48,197 nt of DNA from positions 1 through 48,197 of the forward strand of contig JAFXFM010000017.1 in the NCBI GenBank assembly GCA_017520545.1, given 5' to 3'. This DNA comes from Alistipes sp. (GTDB lineage Bacteria > Bacteroidota > Bacteroidia > Bacteroidales > Rikenellaceae). Below the pieces are notes generated by a model. That model saw only the letters and a program-made list of their open reading frames with translations, ran no database searches and was not told the origin of the DNA. The translations under genes and the position numbers were made by a program. This document shows, piece after piece, positions 9,073 through 17,160 of the stretch (position 1 is its first letter; each line of letters starts with the position of its first letter).

Positions 9073-10257
9073 CTACTTAGTATATCTTGCCTTTACGTTG
9101 TCGGTTGCCTTTTTCAGCAACTCGGTAGGACAGCAGAGCGTGATACGGACATATCGCTTACCCTCCGTACCGAAGATACCGCCGGGTGTGAGGAACACGT
9201 CGCACTTCTCCATAACCTCGTCCGAGAAGTCGTAGCAGTCGCCCTCGTAGTCGGCAGGGATCTCCGCCCAGATAAACAAGCCCGCCTGATTTGGCTGGTA
9301 GGTACAACCGAGAGCGTCGAGCAACTCATATCCCTGCTTCTCACGCTCGCGGTAGATGGCGTTGAGCTCCGTAAACCAATCCTCACCCAACGAGAGAGCC
9401 GTTTCGGCAGCCGCCTGAATAGGGTAGAACATACCCGAGTCCATATTCGACTTAAAAGTGAGGATAGAGTTTATCCACTCCTCCTTGCCGATGATAACAC
9501 CTACGCGCCAGCCCGCCATAGAGTGTCCCTTCGACAACGAGTTCATCTCCATAGCCACATCCTTCGCACCCTCAATCGAGAGTATACTCATAGGCTTGTC
9601 GGCATTGCGGATAAACGAGTATGGGTTGTCGTGGATAATGAGAATGTTGTGCTTGCGACCAAACGCCACAATCTGCTCGAACAACTCGCGTGTAGGAGTC
9701 TGACCGGTTGGCATACCCGGGAAGTTGGCAAACATAATCTTCACGCCATCGACACCTGCCTTCTCGATAGCGTCGAAGTCGGGCTTAAAGCCGTTCTCCT
9801 TGGTAAGCGAATATGGCAACATCTCGCCGCCTGTCATCGATACAGCAGCCTTGTATGCAGCGTATCCCGGATTAGGTACGAGCACCTTATCGCCCGGATT
9901 GATAAATGTTTGGCAGATGTGCATAATGCCCTCTTTCGAGCCGATAAGTGGCAACACCTCGGTGTTGTAATCAACCTCTACGCCGTACCACTTGCCGTAC
10001 CAATCGGCAAAAGCCTTACGAAGAATAGGCTCGCCCTTGAACGACATATACTTGTGAACGTCGGGGCGAAGAGCCTCCTTCGACAGACGCTCCACAACCG
10101 ATGGGTGTGGTGGAAGGTCGGGGCTTCCCATAGCCAATTTGATAATCTGACGACCTGTTGTCGCCTCAATCTCTGCGATTTCGCGCAGACGACGCGAGAA
10201 GTAGTACTCGCCTGTGCCGTCCATACGATGCGCGCGCTCGATAGTAACCTTGCTCAT
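9073..10257 (-). CDS. class I/II pyridoxal-phosphate aminotransferase
   Basis: This is a fold-type I aminotransferase of 394 aa. The PLP-binding lysine is Lys243 in SLSKGHSMAGWRVG. Asp210 and Tyr213 in HDNPYS contact the cofactor. NPGYAAY and NFPGMPTG are the expected boxes, with Gly-Met replacing the usual Asn-Asn in NNPTG. The overall pattern resembles AlaC/YfdZ-type alanine or DAP-related aminotransferases, but the substrate cannot be fixed. The ATG at 10257 is chosen because the upstream in-frame codon at 10293 lies inside the promoter box. Confidence 0.9.
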   Translation of the reverse strand: MSKVTIERAHRMDGTGEYYFSRRLREIAEIEATTGRQIIKLAMGSPDLPPHPSVVERLSKEALRPDVHKYMSFKGEPILRKAFADWYGKWYGVEVDYNTEVLPLIGSKEGIMHICQTFINPGDKVLVPNPGYAAYKAAVSMTGGEMLPYSLTKENGFKPDFDAIEKAGVDGVKIMFANFPGMPTGQTPTRELFEQIVAFGRKHNILIIHDNPYSFIRNADKPMSILSIEGAKDVAMEMNSLSKGHSMAGWRVGVIIGKEEWINSILTFKSNMDSGMFYPIQAAAETALSLGEDWFTELNAIYREREKQGYELLDALGCTYQPNQAGLFIWAEIPADYEGDCYDFSDEVMEKCDVFLTPGGIFGTEGKRYVRITLCCPTELLKKATDNVKARYTK

Positions 10258-10290
10258 AACTCTATATATGGTATTAGAAATTCTTTGGTG

Positions 10291-10298
10291 CAAAGATA
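10291..10298 (-). promoter_or_regulatory. -7 box of the aminotransferase
   Basis: On the minus strand the box reads TATCTTTG followed by CACC, 33 nt before the ATG. It matches the Bacteroidetes TAnnTTTG consensus. Confidence 0.65.
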
Positions 10299-10357
10299 GT
10301 AAAAAGAGAGGAGTTAGAAGTTGGTTGCGAATAGTTTTTTCAACAAAAAGTTAAAAG

Positions 10358-10392
10358 AAACCGACCACGCAGAAAAATTTTGTGGTCGGTTT
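10358..10392 (-). terminator. probable terminator after the BspA-like gene
   Basis: AAACCGACCAC and GTGGTCGGTTT form an 11-bp perfect stem with a 13-nt loop. On the minus strand it is followed by CTTTTAACTTTTTG, a weak U-tract. It lies between the lipoprotein gene and the aminotransferase. Confidence 0.6.
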
Positions 10393-10569
10393 GAAAACCA
10401 ATGACAATCAATGGCATTGAATGGCATTCGTTCGCCAAGGCTCACTTAATGGCAACGAATGGCAAAAAACTTTCAGCGCCTGCCATTTAGCACGCTACAA
10501 GAGTGCGTATGTCATTAAATGTTATTCAGGGCGTAGCCCGAATGCCATTATTGTTACGCCAGCTCTGCA
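10393..10569. repeat. AATGGCA-rich intergenic repeat
   Basis: The words AATGGCATT and AATGGCAACGAATGGCA recur, mixed with GCCATTTAG and TGTCATTAAATG. No gene is seen. It resembles the other word-built spacers, with a distinct word. Confidence 0.5.
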
Positions 10570-12189
10570 TTAGAAGTCGTAGCCCTCGATACTATCTGCG
10601 TAATCGCTCCAATACTGCGTAGACTTATATACACTTACTGAACTGTGTGGTACATAAATCTTGCGACCTAAAGCATTTTCATCAAACATACACTCATTGC
10701 CACTTGGAGGAGTTGTTGGCTTACAATACACTTTGGTCAACTTATCGCAGCCTTCAAGGAATGCTCCTCCGATTTCAGCTACACTATCTGGAATGGTTAT
10801 ACTTGATAAATTATCACAATCAACAAAAGCACTCCACCCAATACTTGTGATACTGTTTGGTAATACTATATTTGCTAAACTACTGCAATAGGCGAATGTT
10901 CCTTCTCCGATTTTACTTACCCCATTTGGAATTATAATGCAACCTGTTATACTAATGCAATCATATAAAGCATACTTTCCAATTTCAATAGCATTCTCCG
11001 GTATATTAAAATTATCAAGATTTTCGCAGCCTGCAAATGCAAACTCTCCAATAGATGTAATGCCACTTGGTAGAGTGATATTTATAAGATTTATGCAACC
11101 AAAAAATGCATAGTCTCCAACCATTGTAATTTCGCCATCAAATTTAATAGTACCTTTTCCATTTTCGTAAGTATTCGACATGATATTTGCACCGAAAGAT
11201 GGAGTTGCATAGTTATTTTCCTCTCCACTATATGGCTCAATAATCTGTCCATCTGTCGAGGTGTACCAAATTTCGTTATTGGCTGGCATTGGCGTGTCAT
11301 CGGGGTTGTAAGTTGCCTCGCCACTGTAGATATTATCATCTACGCTCCACTCCTTAATGCTAAAATTTACAACTAATCCATTACTGGGTGCAGAGACCGT
11401 TACCTCAATCTTATGTTGAATTCCCGCCGTAAAGGTTATATCGGTGGCAAATGAATACTCTTTGCCATTAATACTTATCGAAATCAAATTTGTATCAGCG
11501 CTAACAGTTTGAGGAACTATCATTGCACGGTAGTACGCTCCAGTGTTCCAAGGTATAATCTCGGTTACACCGCCCGTTGCCGTTGCAACACCGGTTGCAA
11601 GGTTGATGGTTGCAGAGTTCTTGATATTGCAAATTTTAACTTCGACATCTGCCGCTGCAAGTTCTTCTGCGGTGTAGCCCTCGCCAGCCTTGATATAAAC
11701 CAACGCATTGCTTAAAAGATGTTCCGTGGTAATTGTTACCGCATTTTTCGTAGGAGCAACACCACTGCGCTTGCCCCACAAAAAATCACTTGCCCAATAA
11801 TCAGCCTCTGCGCTTTGATCTATCTTAACACTGAATGGATATGCCGAAACATCGGTTGGGTTACCATATGGATAGTAAGCATAAAAATCTGCTTTGGTAG
11901 ATGCATCTCTCCAATACAACTCCTCATCTGCTCTCCAATCGGTTGAAAGAGTAAAACAAGCATTGCTTATATGGTTCTCCGTAGATGTTAAAGTTCCTGC
12001 CGTAGAGCCATTGTAATTTACCACATATAATCCGACCTGATCGCCACTCTCGAACGCAGTGTCATTAGCACGCGATTTTTCGAGGCTAATTTTAATCGGC
12101 ATTCGGTCAGCGAGTTGCTCGATTTGAGAATCATTTTGTGTGCAACCAATCAGCAATGCAGCCAATGCAAATAGTGAAAATCTTTTCAT
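10570..12189 (-). CDS. fimbrillin-like / BspA-type leucine-rich repeat lipoprotein
   Basis: This 539-aa protein is a predicted surface lipoprotein. The signal peptide MKRFSLFALAALLIGC has a lipobox with Cys16. Residues of about 30-300 look like a Mfa/fimbrillin-like domain (SGDQVGLYVV, AYYPY, YRAMIVPQ). After a linker, NEIWYTSTDGQ introduces about six 23-aa BspA-type LRR_5 repeats of pattern IGxxAFxxCxxLxxIxLPxxITS. The C-terminal IYVPHSSVSVYKS cap is typical. The reading frame stays open 98 codons further upstream, but that stretch is the structured leader and ATG 12189 begins the signal peptide. The gene is AT-richer than its neighbours. Adhesion or surface display is inferred from the family. 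Confidence 0.88.
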   Translation of the reverse strand: MKRFSLFALAALLIGCTQNDSQIEQLADRMPIKISLEKSRANDTAFESGDQVGLYVVNYNGSTAGTLTSTENHISNACFTLSTDWRADEELYWRDASTKADFYAYYPYGNPTDVSAYPFSVKIDQSAEADYWASDFLWGKRSGVAPTKNAVTITTEHLLSNALVYIKAGEGYTAEELAAADVEVKICNIKNSATINLATGVATATGGVTEIIPWNTGAYYRAMIVPQTVSADTNLISISINGKEYSFATDITFTAGIQHKIEVTVSAPSNGLVVNFSIKEWSVDDNIYSGEATYNPDDTPMPANNEIWYTSTDGQIIEPYSGEENNYATPSFGANIMSNTYENGKGTIKFDGEITMVGDYAFFGCINLINITLPSGITSIGEFAFAGCENLDNFNIPENAIEIGKYALYDCISITGCIIIPNGVSKIGEGTFAYCSSLANIVLPNSITSIGWSAFVDCDNLSSITIPDSVAEIGGAFLEGCDKLTKVYCKPTTPPSGNECMFDENALGRKIYVPHSSVSVYKSTQYWSDYADSIEGYDF

Positions 12190-12482
12190 TATTGAAATAA
12201 TTTTTGCTGCCCACCAACCCCGAATGAGGCATTTATATAAATAAAGAAAGTGTGAGGCTGACTTTCCGTTTATTGAATAGAAGGTTGTGGAATGACCTTT
12301 AAGAGAATAAACGCTGCATACCCCACACCTGTATATAGCAATACATTGGCATAGAGCATACCAACTGCGTATATACAAGAAATGAGTGCTGTTCGTTCGC
12401 CCTCTCTTATGAAAACTTCCACATTTTCTATTCAGGACTGCGAAAACACTTTCTATATGTCTGCAATCCGAGGACTGCACCA
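12190..12482 (-). ncRNA. structured leader RNA, copy A
   Basis: On the minus strand a 5' hairpin (12463-12478) starts the leader. A closing stem GAAAGTGT/ACACTTTC pairs 12446-12453 with 12246-12253. Stem 2 pairs TGAATAGAA and TGTGGAA (12417-12434) with TTCCACA and TTCTATTCA (12274-12292) across an AA/ACC internal loop. Stem 3 pairs TAAGAGA (12403-12409) with TCTCTTA (12300-12306). The conserved GGTGTGGGGTAT and CATTCGGGG follow. The copy at 34464-34753 has the same stems with compensating changes. The closing stem ends 56 nt before the ATG, as in the other copy. Function is unknown; a cis-regulatory leader is inferred. Confidence 0.75.
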
Positions 12483-12490
12483 CAAATATA
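12483..12490 (-). promoter_or_regulatory. promoter -7 box of the BspA-like gene
   Basis: TATATTTG on the minus strand, immediately followed by the GTGGTGCAGTC sequence that begins the leader hairpin. Confidence 0.7.
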
Positions 12491-12540
12491 GCAACTTATC
12501 TCGAAAAGTACAAAACAAGAGAACTCTTTTCCTGAAATAA

Positions 12541-12603
12541 TTCTGCATTTTGCATTCTGCATTTTGAATTTAATTTTGCATTTTGCATTCTGCATTTTGA
12601 ATT
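12541..12603. repeat. TTCTGCATTTTGCATTCTG repeat
   Basis: Two copies of a roughly 30-bp unit built from TGCATTTTG and GCATTCTGC words end in GAATTTTTC. The block leads straight into the promoter of the next gene and may supply its -33 region. Confidence 0.8.
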
Positions 12604-12608
12604 TTTCT

Positions 12609-12616
12609 TACCTTTG
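12609..12616 (+). promoter_or_regulatory. -7 box of the YidE-type transporter
   Basis: TACCTTTG lies 27 nt before the ATG. A TTTTG that could serve as the -33 element lies in the preceding repeat. Confidence 0.6.
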
Positions 12617-12643
12617 CGCAGAAAATGGTAAGAAGCTGATTTT

Positions 12644-14302
12644 ATGGAATTTCTCAACCAATTTATATTCGGAGAGGGCATTGCTCACTCGATATTTGTG
12701 CTGGCAATGACGATTGCCGTAGGTACCTTGCTCGCCAAAATCAAGGTCGGAGGCATATCGCTCGGTGCCACGTGGATACTCTTTGCCGGCATCGTAGCAA
12801 GCCACTTCGGTATGCAGTTGCACACCGACACGCTCAACTTCGTGCGCGACTTCGGACTGACGCTCTTTGTCTTCTCGATAGGTTTGCAGATTGGACCGTC
12901 GTTCTTCTCGTCGTTGCGACACGGCGGAGTGCGACAGATGTGGTTATCAATTCTGACGATGATTTTCGGTGCTGTGGTGGCATACCTGCTCTTCCTCGCC
13001 ACCGACACGCCACTCCAAACAATGGTCGGTGTGATGGACGGAGCCGTAGCCAACACCCCCGCAATGGGTGCTACACAGCAGGCGTTTCTCGACCTGAAAG
13101 GTATCGACGACCGTACAATTCCTATGGGCTTTGCCGTAGCCTATCCTGTTGGCGTTATGGCGGTTATACTCGCCTTTATGTTGTTGAAGGCCGTTTTACG
13201 CATCGACATTAACAAGGAGCGCGAAACCCTTGCCAACAAAATGGCGGGCAACAAACTCGCATCGAAGTTCTCCATTGAAGTTACCAACGAGCAGATGGAC
13301 GGCAAAAGTGTTGGCGAACTGCGCCAAATCATTGCACGTCAGTTCGTCATATCGCGCATTTCGCACGATGGCAACAAGGCATTTATAGCCGACGCATCGA
13401 GCAAGGTGCATCGTGGCGACAAGATATTTGTGGTCTGCGCAGCCGAGGACAAAGAGGCTATTTTAGCCTTTCTCGGACGCGAAATAGAGATGCTCGAAGA
13501 GGAGTGGGGAGAGTTCGAAGGAGAGCTCGTATCGCGTCGCATAGTGGTTACACAGCCCAAAATCAACGGCAAGCGTTTTATCGATTTGCGACTGCGCACC
13601 AAGTACGGCATTAACATTACCCGCGTAAATCGCGCCGGCGTGGACATTATTCCGCATCAGGGTATGGAGCTACAACTTGGTGATAAAGTGATGGTTGTAG
13701 GTTCCGAAGCTGCAATTAACGAGGTTTCGAAACTACTCGGTAATTCGCTGAAAAAACTACACGAGCCACACATTTTCACCCTCTTTATCGGCATTGCCTT
13801 GGGTGTTTTGGTCGGCTCTATTCCGCTGATTGATGCACCGCAACCGATAAAACTTGGCTTGGCGGCAGGACCTATGCTTATGGCTATCATCATAGGTCGT
13901 TTCGGCACCCATTGGCACCTCATAACCTACACCACATTGAGCGCAAACCTTATGCTACGCGAGGTGGGTTTGGCGATGTTCCTTGCCTCGGTGGGCTTGG
14001 CGTCAGGAAGTGGTTTTGTCGATGCGGTGGCAAGTGGCGGATATATTTGGCTGCTCTACGCCCTCATCATCGCCGTTGTGCCGTTGTTGATAGTGGGCAT
14101 CTACGCCCGTCTGCGCCACAAGATGGACTTCTTTACAATTATGGGTACACTGTCGGGTAGTATGACCAACCCGATCTCCCTAAACTACGCCAACTCTATG
14201 GCCGGTAGCGATATGCCTGCAATCAGCTATGCCACAGTCTACCCGTTAGCGATGTTCCTGCGCGTGGTTATCGCACAAGCAATGATACTTATGTTGATGT
14301 AG
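12644..14302 (+). CDS. YidE/AspT-type putative transporter
   Basis: This 552-aa inner-membrane protein belongs to the AspT-YidE-YbjL duplication family (aspartate:alanine exchanger-like). The N-terminal half has about five membrane segments and the motif DGAVANTPAMGATQQAF. Two TrkA-C-type cytosolic domains lie at about residues 190-365 (for example SVGELRQIIARQFVISRISHD, reading on to KIFVVCA). The C-terminal half repeats the membrane domain with GTLSGSMTNPISLNYAN. The substrate is unknown. The gene stands alone with its own promoter. The next gene converges from the other strand 8 nt after its end. Confidence 0.9.
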   Translation: MEFLNQFIFGEGIAHSIFVLAMTIAVGTLLAKIKVGGISLGATWILFAGIVASHFGMQLHTDTLNFVRDFGLTLFVFSIGLQIGPSFFSSLRHGGVRQMWLSILTMIFGAVVAYLLFLATDTPLQTMVGVMDGAVANTPAMGATQQAFLDLKGIDDRTIPMGFAVAYPVGVMAVILAFMLLKAVLRIDINKERETLANKMAGNKLASKFSIEVTNEQMDGKSVGELRQIIARQFVISRISHDGNKAFIADASSKVHRGDKIFVVCAAEDKEAILAFLGREIEMLEEEWGEFEGELVSRRIVVTQPKINGKRFIDLRLRTKYGINITRVNRAGVDIIPHQGMELQLGDKVMVVGSEAAINEVSKLLGNSLKKLHEPHIFTLFIGIALGVLVGSIPLIDAPQPIKLGLAAGPMLMAIIIGRFGTHWHLITYTTLSANLMLREVGLAMFLASVGLASGSGFVDAVASGGYIWLLYALIIAVVPLLIVGIYARLRHKMDFFTIMGTLSGSMTNPISLNYANSMAGSDMPAISYATVYPLAMFLRVVIAQAMILMLM

Positions 14303-14310
14303 GGTAGAGG

Positions 14311-14883
14311 CTACCTAATCTGGAAATCGAGCAGTTTAGTACCGCATAACGACACCTCCACGCACTCGTCAATATGCGGCGCAAAAGGCTCGGTTGCAGC
14401 GACATAGACTATATCACCCGTTTTGAGAGTGAGCAACTCCGATGCCCTTACAAGGGCCATATCAAGCGATAATTTAACGGCAGATAAGTTGCCGGCGAAC
14501 TCCGCATTGCCAATCTTCACATCAAGCGCTCCATCAGCTACTGCGTCGGGAGCAACAGTTTCGGGCGAGAGAGCAATAGATTTATCGAAGCAGTACGCCT
14601 CGTCGCACGGTCTGCCGAGCACGCAATACCTCTCCACAATATCTTGTGCAGTAAAGGCGACCGCCACACCCACAGCATCATAACAACGCGAAGCAAACTT
14701 CTCGCTCATACACCTTGCAAGTCGCGTAACACGCAGATAAAATCCCACCGTACAGCGCATATCCTGCGAGAAGGCAGGCATATAGAACGCATCGTTATTA
14801 CGTAATACCGACGAGTCGGAACGGACGCTCAAATAGAGGTCGTCTGCGCTATGCAATGCGTTATCAATACAAACTATCTTCAT
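14311..14883 (-). CDS. FAH-fold family protein, probably degenerate
   Basis: This 190-aa protein resembles the short fumarylacetoacetate-hydrolase family proteins of Bacteroidales. Matching stretches are VAFTAQDI, SELLTLKTGDIVYVAATEPF and the terminal KLLDFQIR. In related proteins a metal-binding Glu-x-Glu sits near residues 43-45. Here the stretch reads DMRCTVGFY, so those acidic ligands appear lost, and the usual GTP near the end of the family motif reads AAT. Loss of catalysis is therefore suspected. The start abuts the lpxB stop, so the two genes are co-transcribed and probably coupled. The function is unknown. Confidence 0.7.
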   Translation of the reverse strand: MKIVCIDNALHSADDLYLSVRSDSSVLRNNDAFYMPAFSQDMRCTVGFYLRVTRLARCMSEKFASRCYDAVGVAVAFTAQDIVERYCVLGRPCDEAYCFDKSIALSPETVAPDAVADGALDVKIGNAEFAGNLSAVKLSLDMALVRASELLTLKTGDIVYVAATEPFAPHIDECVEVSLCGTKLLDFQIR

Positions 14884-16008
14884 CTATCTCAACGATTTAA
14901 CTATATCGTGGGCAGTGCGACGGCTCGATCCCTCGCCTCCCATCATCGTTTGCAATTCGGCAAAGTCGGCGAGCATTTTTTCGCGTGCCGAGCCCCCCTT
15001 CAAGATGGAACGCAACTCCTTGCTCACCGCTTCAACATCAATTTTATTTACCACAATCTCTCGCACACACTCTCTGTCGAGATTTATATTTACTAGCGAG
15101 ATATACGGTATTTTCAGCACGATAGGGCGCAACCACTCATACAACTTCGGCACGTGGTAAAGCACTATCTCGGGCGTATTCATCAATGCCGTTTCGAGGG
15201 TTGCCGTACCCGAGGTTACGATTGCCGCCTCGGCATATATCAGCGCATCGTAGGTCTTGTTGCAGACCACTTTAACCTCCGAGCCTTGCAGAATCTTCTC
15301 GTAGAGTTCTCTTTCGAGCCACGGCACCGCCGCCACGACAAACTGATAGTCGGGAAAATTGCGAGAAATGGCTATCATATCCGCCAAATTATCCTTTATC
15401 TCCGAACGACGGCTACCTGCCAATAGGGCAACGATAGGGCGCTCGTCGAGCCCGTTTTCGCTCAGAAACACCTCACGAGGAGCCATCTGCACTTTGTATT
15501 GCGCTATCGAGTCGCAGAGCGGATTTCCGCAAAATATAGGCTCTATGCCTTTGGAACGGAAGTACTCTGTTTCGAACGGGAAGATAGTATAAAGCCTATC
15601 GACATATTTGCGAATCTCCTTCACTCGCCACTCCTTCCACGCCCACACCTTTGGGGCGATGTAGTAATAGACCTTCAACCCCTTTGACTTTGCCCACTTG
15701 GCGATGCGCATATTAAAGCTCGGGTAGTCTATAAGTATCACAACATCGGGGTTGAACGCCTCGATATCGCGCTTGCACTCGTCGATCTGACCGAGCACGG
15801 TGCGGAGATTGCGCAACACATTCACTATGCCGAAAAACGACGTTTCGCGATAGTGCTTTGCGAGGTTCTCCTTGCCACCAACCTCCGCCATCTTGTCGCC
15901 ACCCCAAAAGCGGAACTGCGCCTCGGAATCCTCCGCCACAATTCCCTTCATAAGGTTGCTACCGTGCAAATCTCCCGAAGGCTCACCTACGACAATGAAA
16001 TACTTCAT
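14884..16008 (-). CDS. lpxB: lipid-A-disaccharide synthase
   Basis: LpxB is the glycosyltransferase that joins UDP-diacylglucosamine and lipid X in lipid A synthesis at the inner membrane. The family signature GEPSGDLHG is at residues 8-16. The UDP-sugar binding region includes LLAGSRRSEI and TSGTATLETALMNTP. The length of 374 aa is normal. The ATG is preceded by AATTCTTAATT repeats. It is co-oriented with, and abutting, the FAH-fold gene. Confidence 0.97.
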   Translation of the reverse strand: MKYFIVVGEPSGDLHGSNLMKGIVAEDSEAQFRFWGGDKMAEVGGKENLAKHYRETSFFGIVNVLRNLRTVLGQIDECKRDIEAFNPDVVILIDYPSFNMRIAKWAKSKGLKVYYYIAPKVWAWKEWRVKEIRKYVDRLYTIFPFETEYFRSKGIEPIFCGNPLCDSIAQYKVQMAPREVFLSENGLDERPIVALLAGSRRSEIKDNLADMIAISRNFPDYQFVVAAVPWLERELYEKILQGSEVKVVCNKTYDALIYAEAAIVTSGTATLETALMNTPEIVLYHVPKLYEWLRPIVLKIPYISLVNINLDRECVREIVVNKIDVEAVSKELRSILKGGSAREKMLADFAELQTMMGGEGSSRRTAHDIVKSLR

Positions 16009-16011
16009 TGC

Positions 16012-16160
16012 AAATTAAGAATTGAGAATTAAGAATTAAAATTATTTTTCTTTATCTATTATATCGTCATTCCGAGCGAATGCAATGAGCGTGGGAATCT
16101 CACACGTTTCATTTTAGCAACAAGGGAGATTGCCACGTCGCTACGCTCCTCGCAATGACG
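16012..16160. repeat. AATTAAGAA words plus an inverted-repeat element
   Basis: AATTAAGAATTGAG words at 16012-16040 are followed by an element at 16065-16160. It begins CGTCATTCCGAG and ends CTCGCAATGACG. Its inner parts GTGGGAATCTC and GAGATTGCCAC also pair imperfectly. The right half is a dispersed repeat also found at 18832-18869 and 30140-30174. Confidence 0.8.
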
Positions 16161-16227
16161 CTTTTATTTATCTACCGCAAAATTAAAAATTTTTGCCGAC
16201 AATACCGCAACTCTCGAAAATAATTTC

Positions 16228-16235
16228 TAAATTTG
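16228..16235 (+). promoter_or_regulatory. promoter -7 box of the secreted-protein gene at 16501
   Basis: TAAATTTG. The preceding 50 bp (from 16174) closely match the region upstream of the promoter at 34456, so the two promoters are paralogous. Confidence 0.7.
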
Positions 16236-16500
16236 TAATCGGATTGCGGAATACGCAATTCTTGTAGATGGCATTTAGGCTATTGTTTTGTTGATAAAAC
16301 GACCAATTTTATTTAGCGAACAGACAATAGGCACAATAAATGCCCTCGCCGTTTTGGCGTGGGTTGTGCTTTTGTTCGCGTGGGTACTTGGTCGTCCCCT
16401 TCAACTTAAAGCATCTATCCACGCTTCTTTATTTTTAGTTAAGCGGTTGCTATCTGACAGCAACGATGAACTTATGTTTAACTAAAAGTATTAAAGCATT
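16236..16500 (+). ncRNA. structured leader B with two competing folds
   Basis: A short 5' hairpin precedes a long rod. Nested stems are TAGATG/CATCTA, GTTGA/TCAAC, ACGACCAA (16299-16306)/TTGGTCGT (16388-16395), GCGAACA (16316-16322)/TGTTCGC (16373-16379), GCACAA/TTGTGC and CGCC/GGCG. An incompatible fold pairs GGCATTTA (16270-16277) with TAAATGCC (16337-16344) and CTATTGT with ACAATAG. A later hairpin near the start codon pairs TTTTAGTTAA with TTAACTAAAA around GTTGCT/AGCAAC. Cis regulation is inferred. A short reading frame across it looks spurious. Confidence 0.6.
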
Positions 16501-17094
16501 ATGAAAAAGTTATTATTAACAACAATGTGTTTGTTTGCAATTTGTTTTTCTTACGCTCAAACAAATGAGACTAATACAGAACAACATTTGAAATTCAAAG
16601 GTATTGCTATTGATGGTACACCAAATGAGTTCGGCTCAAAATTAGAAAATGCAGGGTATTCTTATACCAACAAAAATGGGGGAAACTATTATTATAACGG
16701 AGCATTTGCAGGATACGATAATTGCGAAATCATTGTCAAATCAACCAACAATCTAGTATATGAGGTTGTCGCCATTTTTCCAAAAAGTTATTCTTGGGGG
16801 CATTTACATAATACATATAGTTCATTAAAAAATATGTTAACTACAAAATATGGCAAACTAGAAGGTAAGGAGATATTTGAAAATACGCCAACTTATGTAA
16901 ATATAAATGACGACAATGTCAAATACAGAGAGGTTGGCTATAATAGATGTAAGTATTATTCGGTATTCACAAGTATCTTAGATGGATGGGGAACTATTGT
17001 ATTAGAAATTAAAAGTACTCATCGCGTAGGAATACACTATATAGATTTCTATAATGAACAAAAGAAAAAATCTTCTGCAATAAACGATTTGTAA
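16501..17094 (+). CDS. secreted protein of unknown function
   Basis: This 197-aa protein has a clear signal peptide (MKKLLLTTMCLFAICFSYAQ), so it is periplasmic or exported. The mature part has FKGIAIDGTPNEFGSKLENAGY, then a roughly 100-aa region rich in Tyr and Asn. I recognise no named family. The gene is AT-rich with codon use unlike the neighbouring trmD and lpxB. It has its own promoter, a long leader and its own terminator. The flanking signals are shared with the gene at 34754, which suggests the two belong to one class of transferred cassettes. Confidence 0.8.
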   Translation: MKKLLLTTMCLFAICFSYAQTNETNTEQHLKFKGIAIDGTPNEFGSKLENAGYSYTNKNGGNYYYNGAFAGYDNCEIIVKSTNNLVYEVVAIFPKSYSWGHLHNTYSSLKNMLTTKYGKLEGKEIFENTPTYVNINDDNVKYREVGYNRCKYYSVFTSILDGWGTIVLEIKSTHRVGIHYIDFYNEQKKKSSAINDL

Positions 17095-17100
17095 ACAACT

Positions 17101-17130
17101 ATCGCCTCGCAGTTTATTCTGCGAGGCGAT
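17101..17130 (+). terminator. strong hairpin terminator
   Basis: ATCGCCTCGCAG and CTGCGAGGCGAT make a 12-bp perfect stem with a 6-nt loop. A near-identical hairpin ends the gene at 34754. The converging trmD gene follows. Confidence 0.8.
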
Positions 17131-17160
17131 AACTTTAATTGTCAACTCGTCAATTGTCAA

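Noticed and set aside
12190-12482. 6S RNA
   Set aside because: The long rod shape is reminiscent, but there are two diverged copies at fixed distance to start codons of unrelated genes, which does not fit 6S RNA.
12190-12483. 98-codon N-terminal extension of the BspA-like lipoprotein
   Set aside because: The extension lies in the structured leader, has no protein-like composition, and would bury the signal peptide and lipobox.
16288-16485. 65-aa reading frame inside leader B
   Set aside because: It overlaps the pairing stems. Its hydrophobic look is a chance effect of T-rich sequence, and no homologous frame exists in the other leaders. A regulatory leader peptide is not excluded but unsupported.
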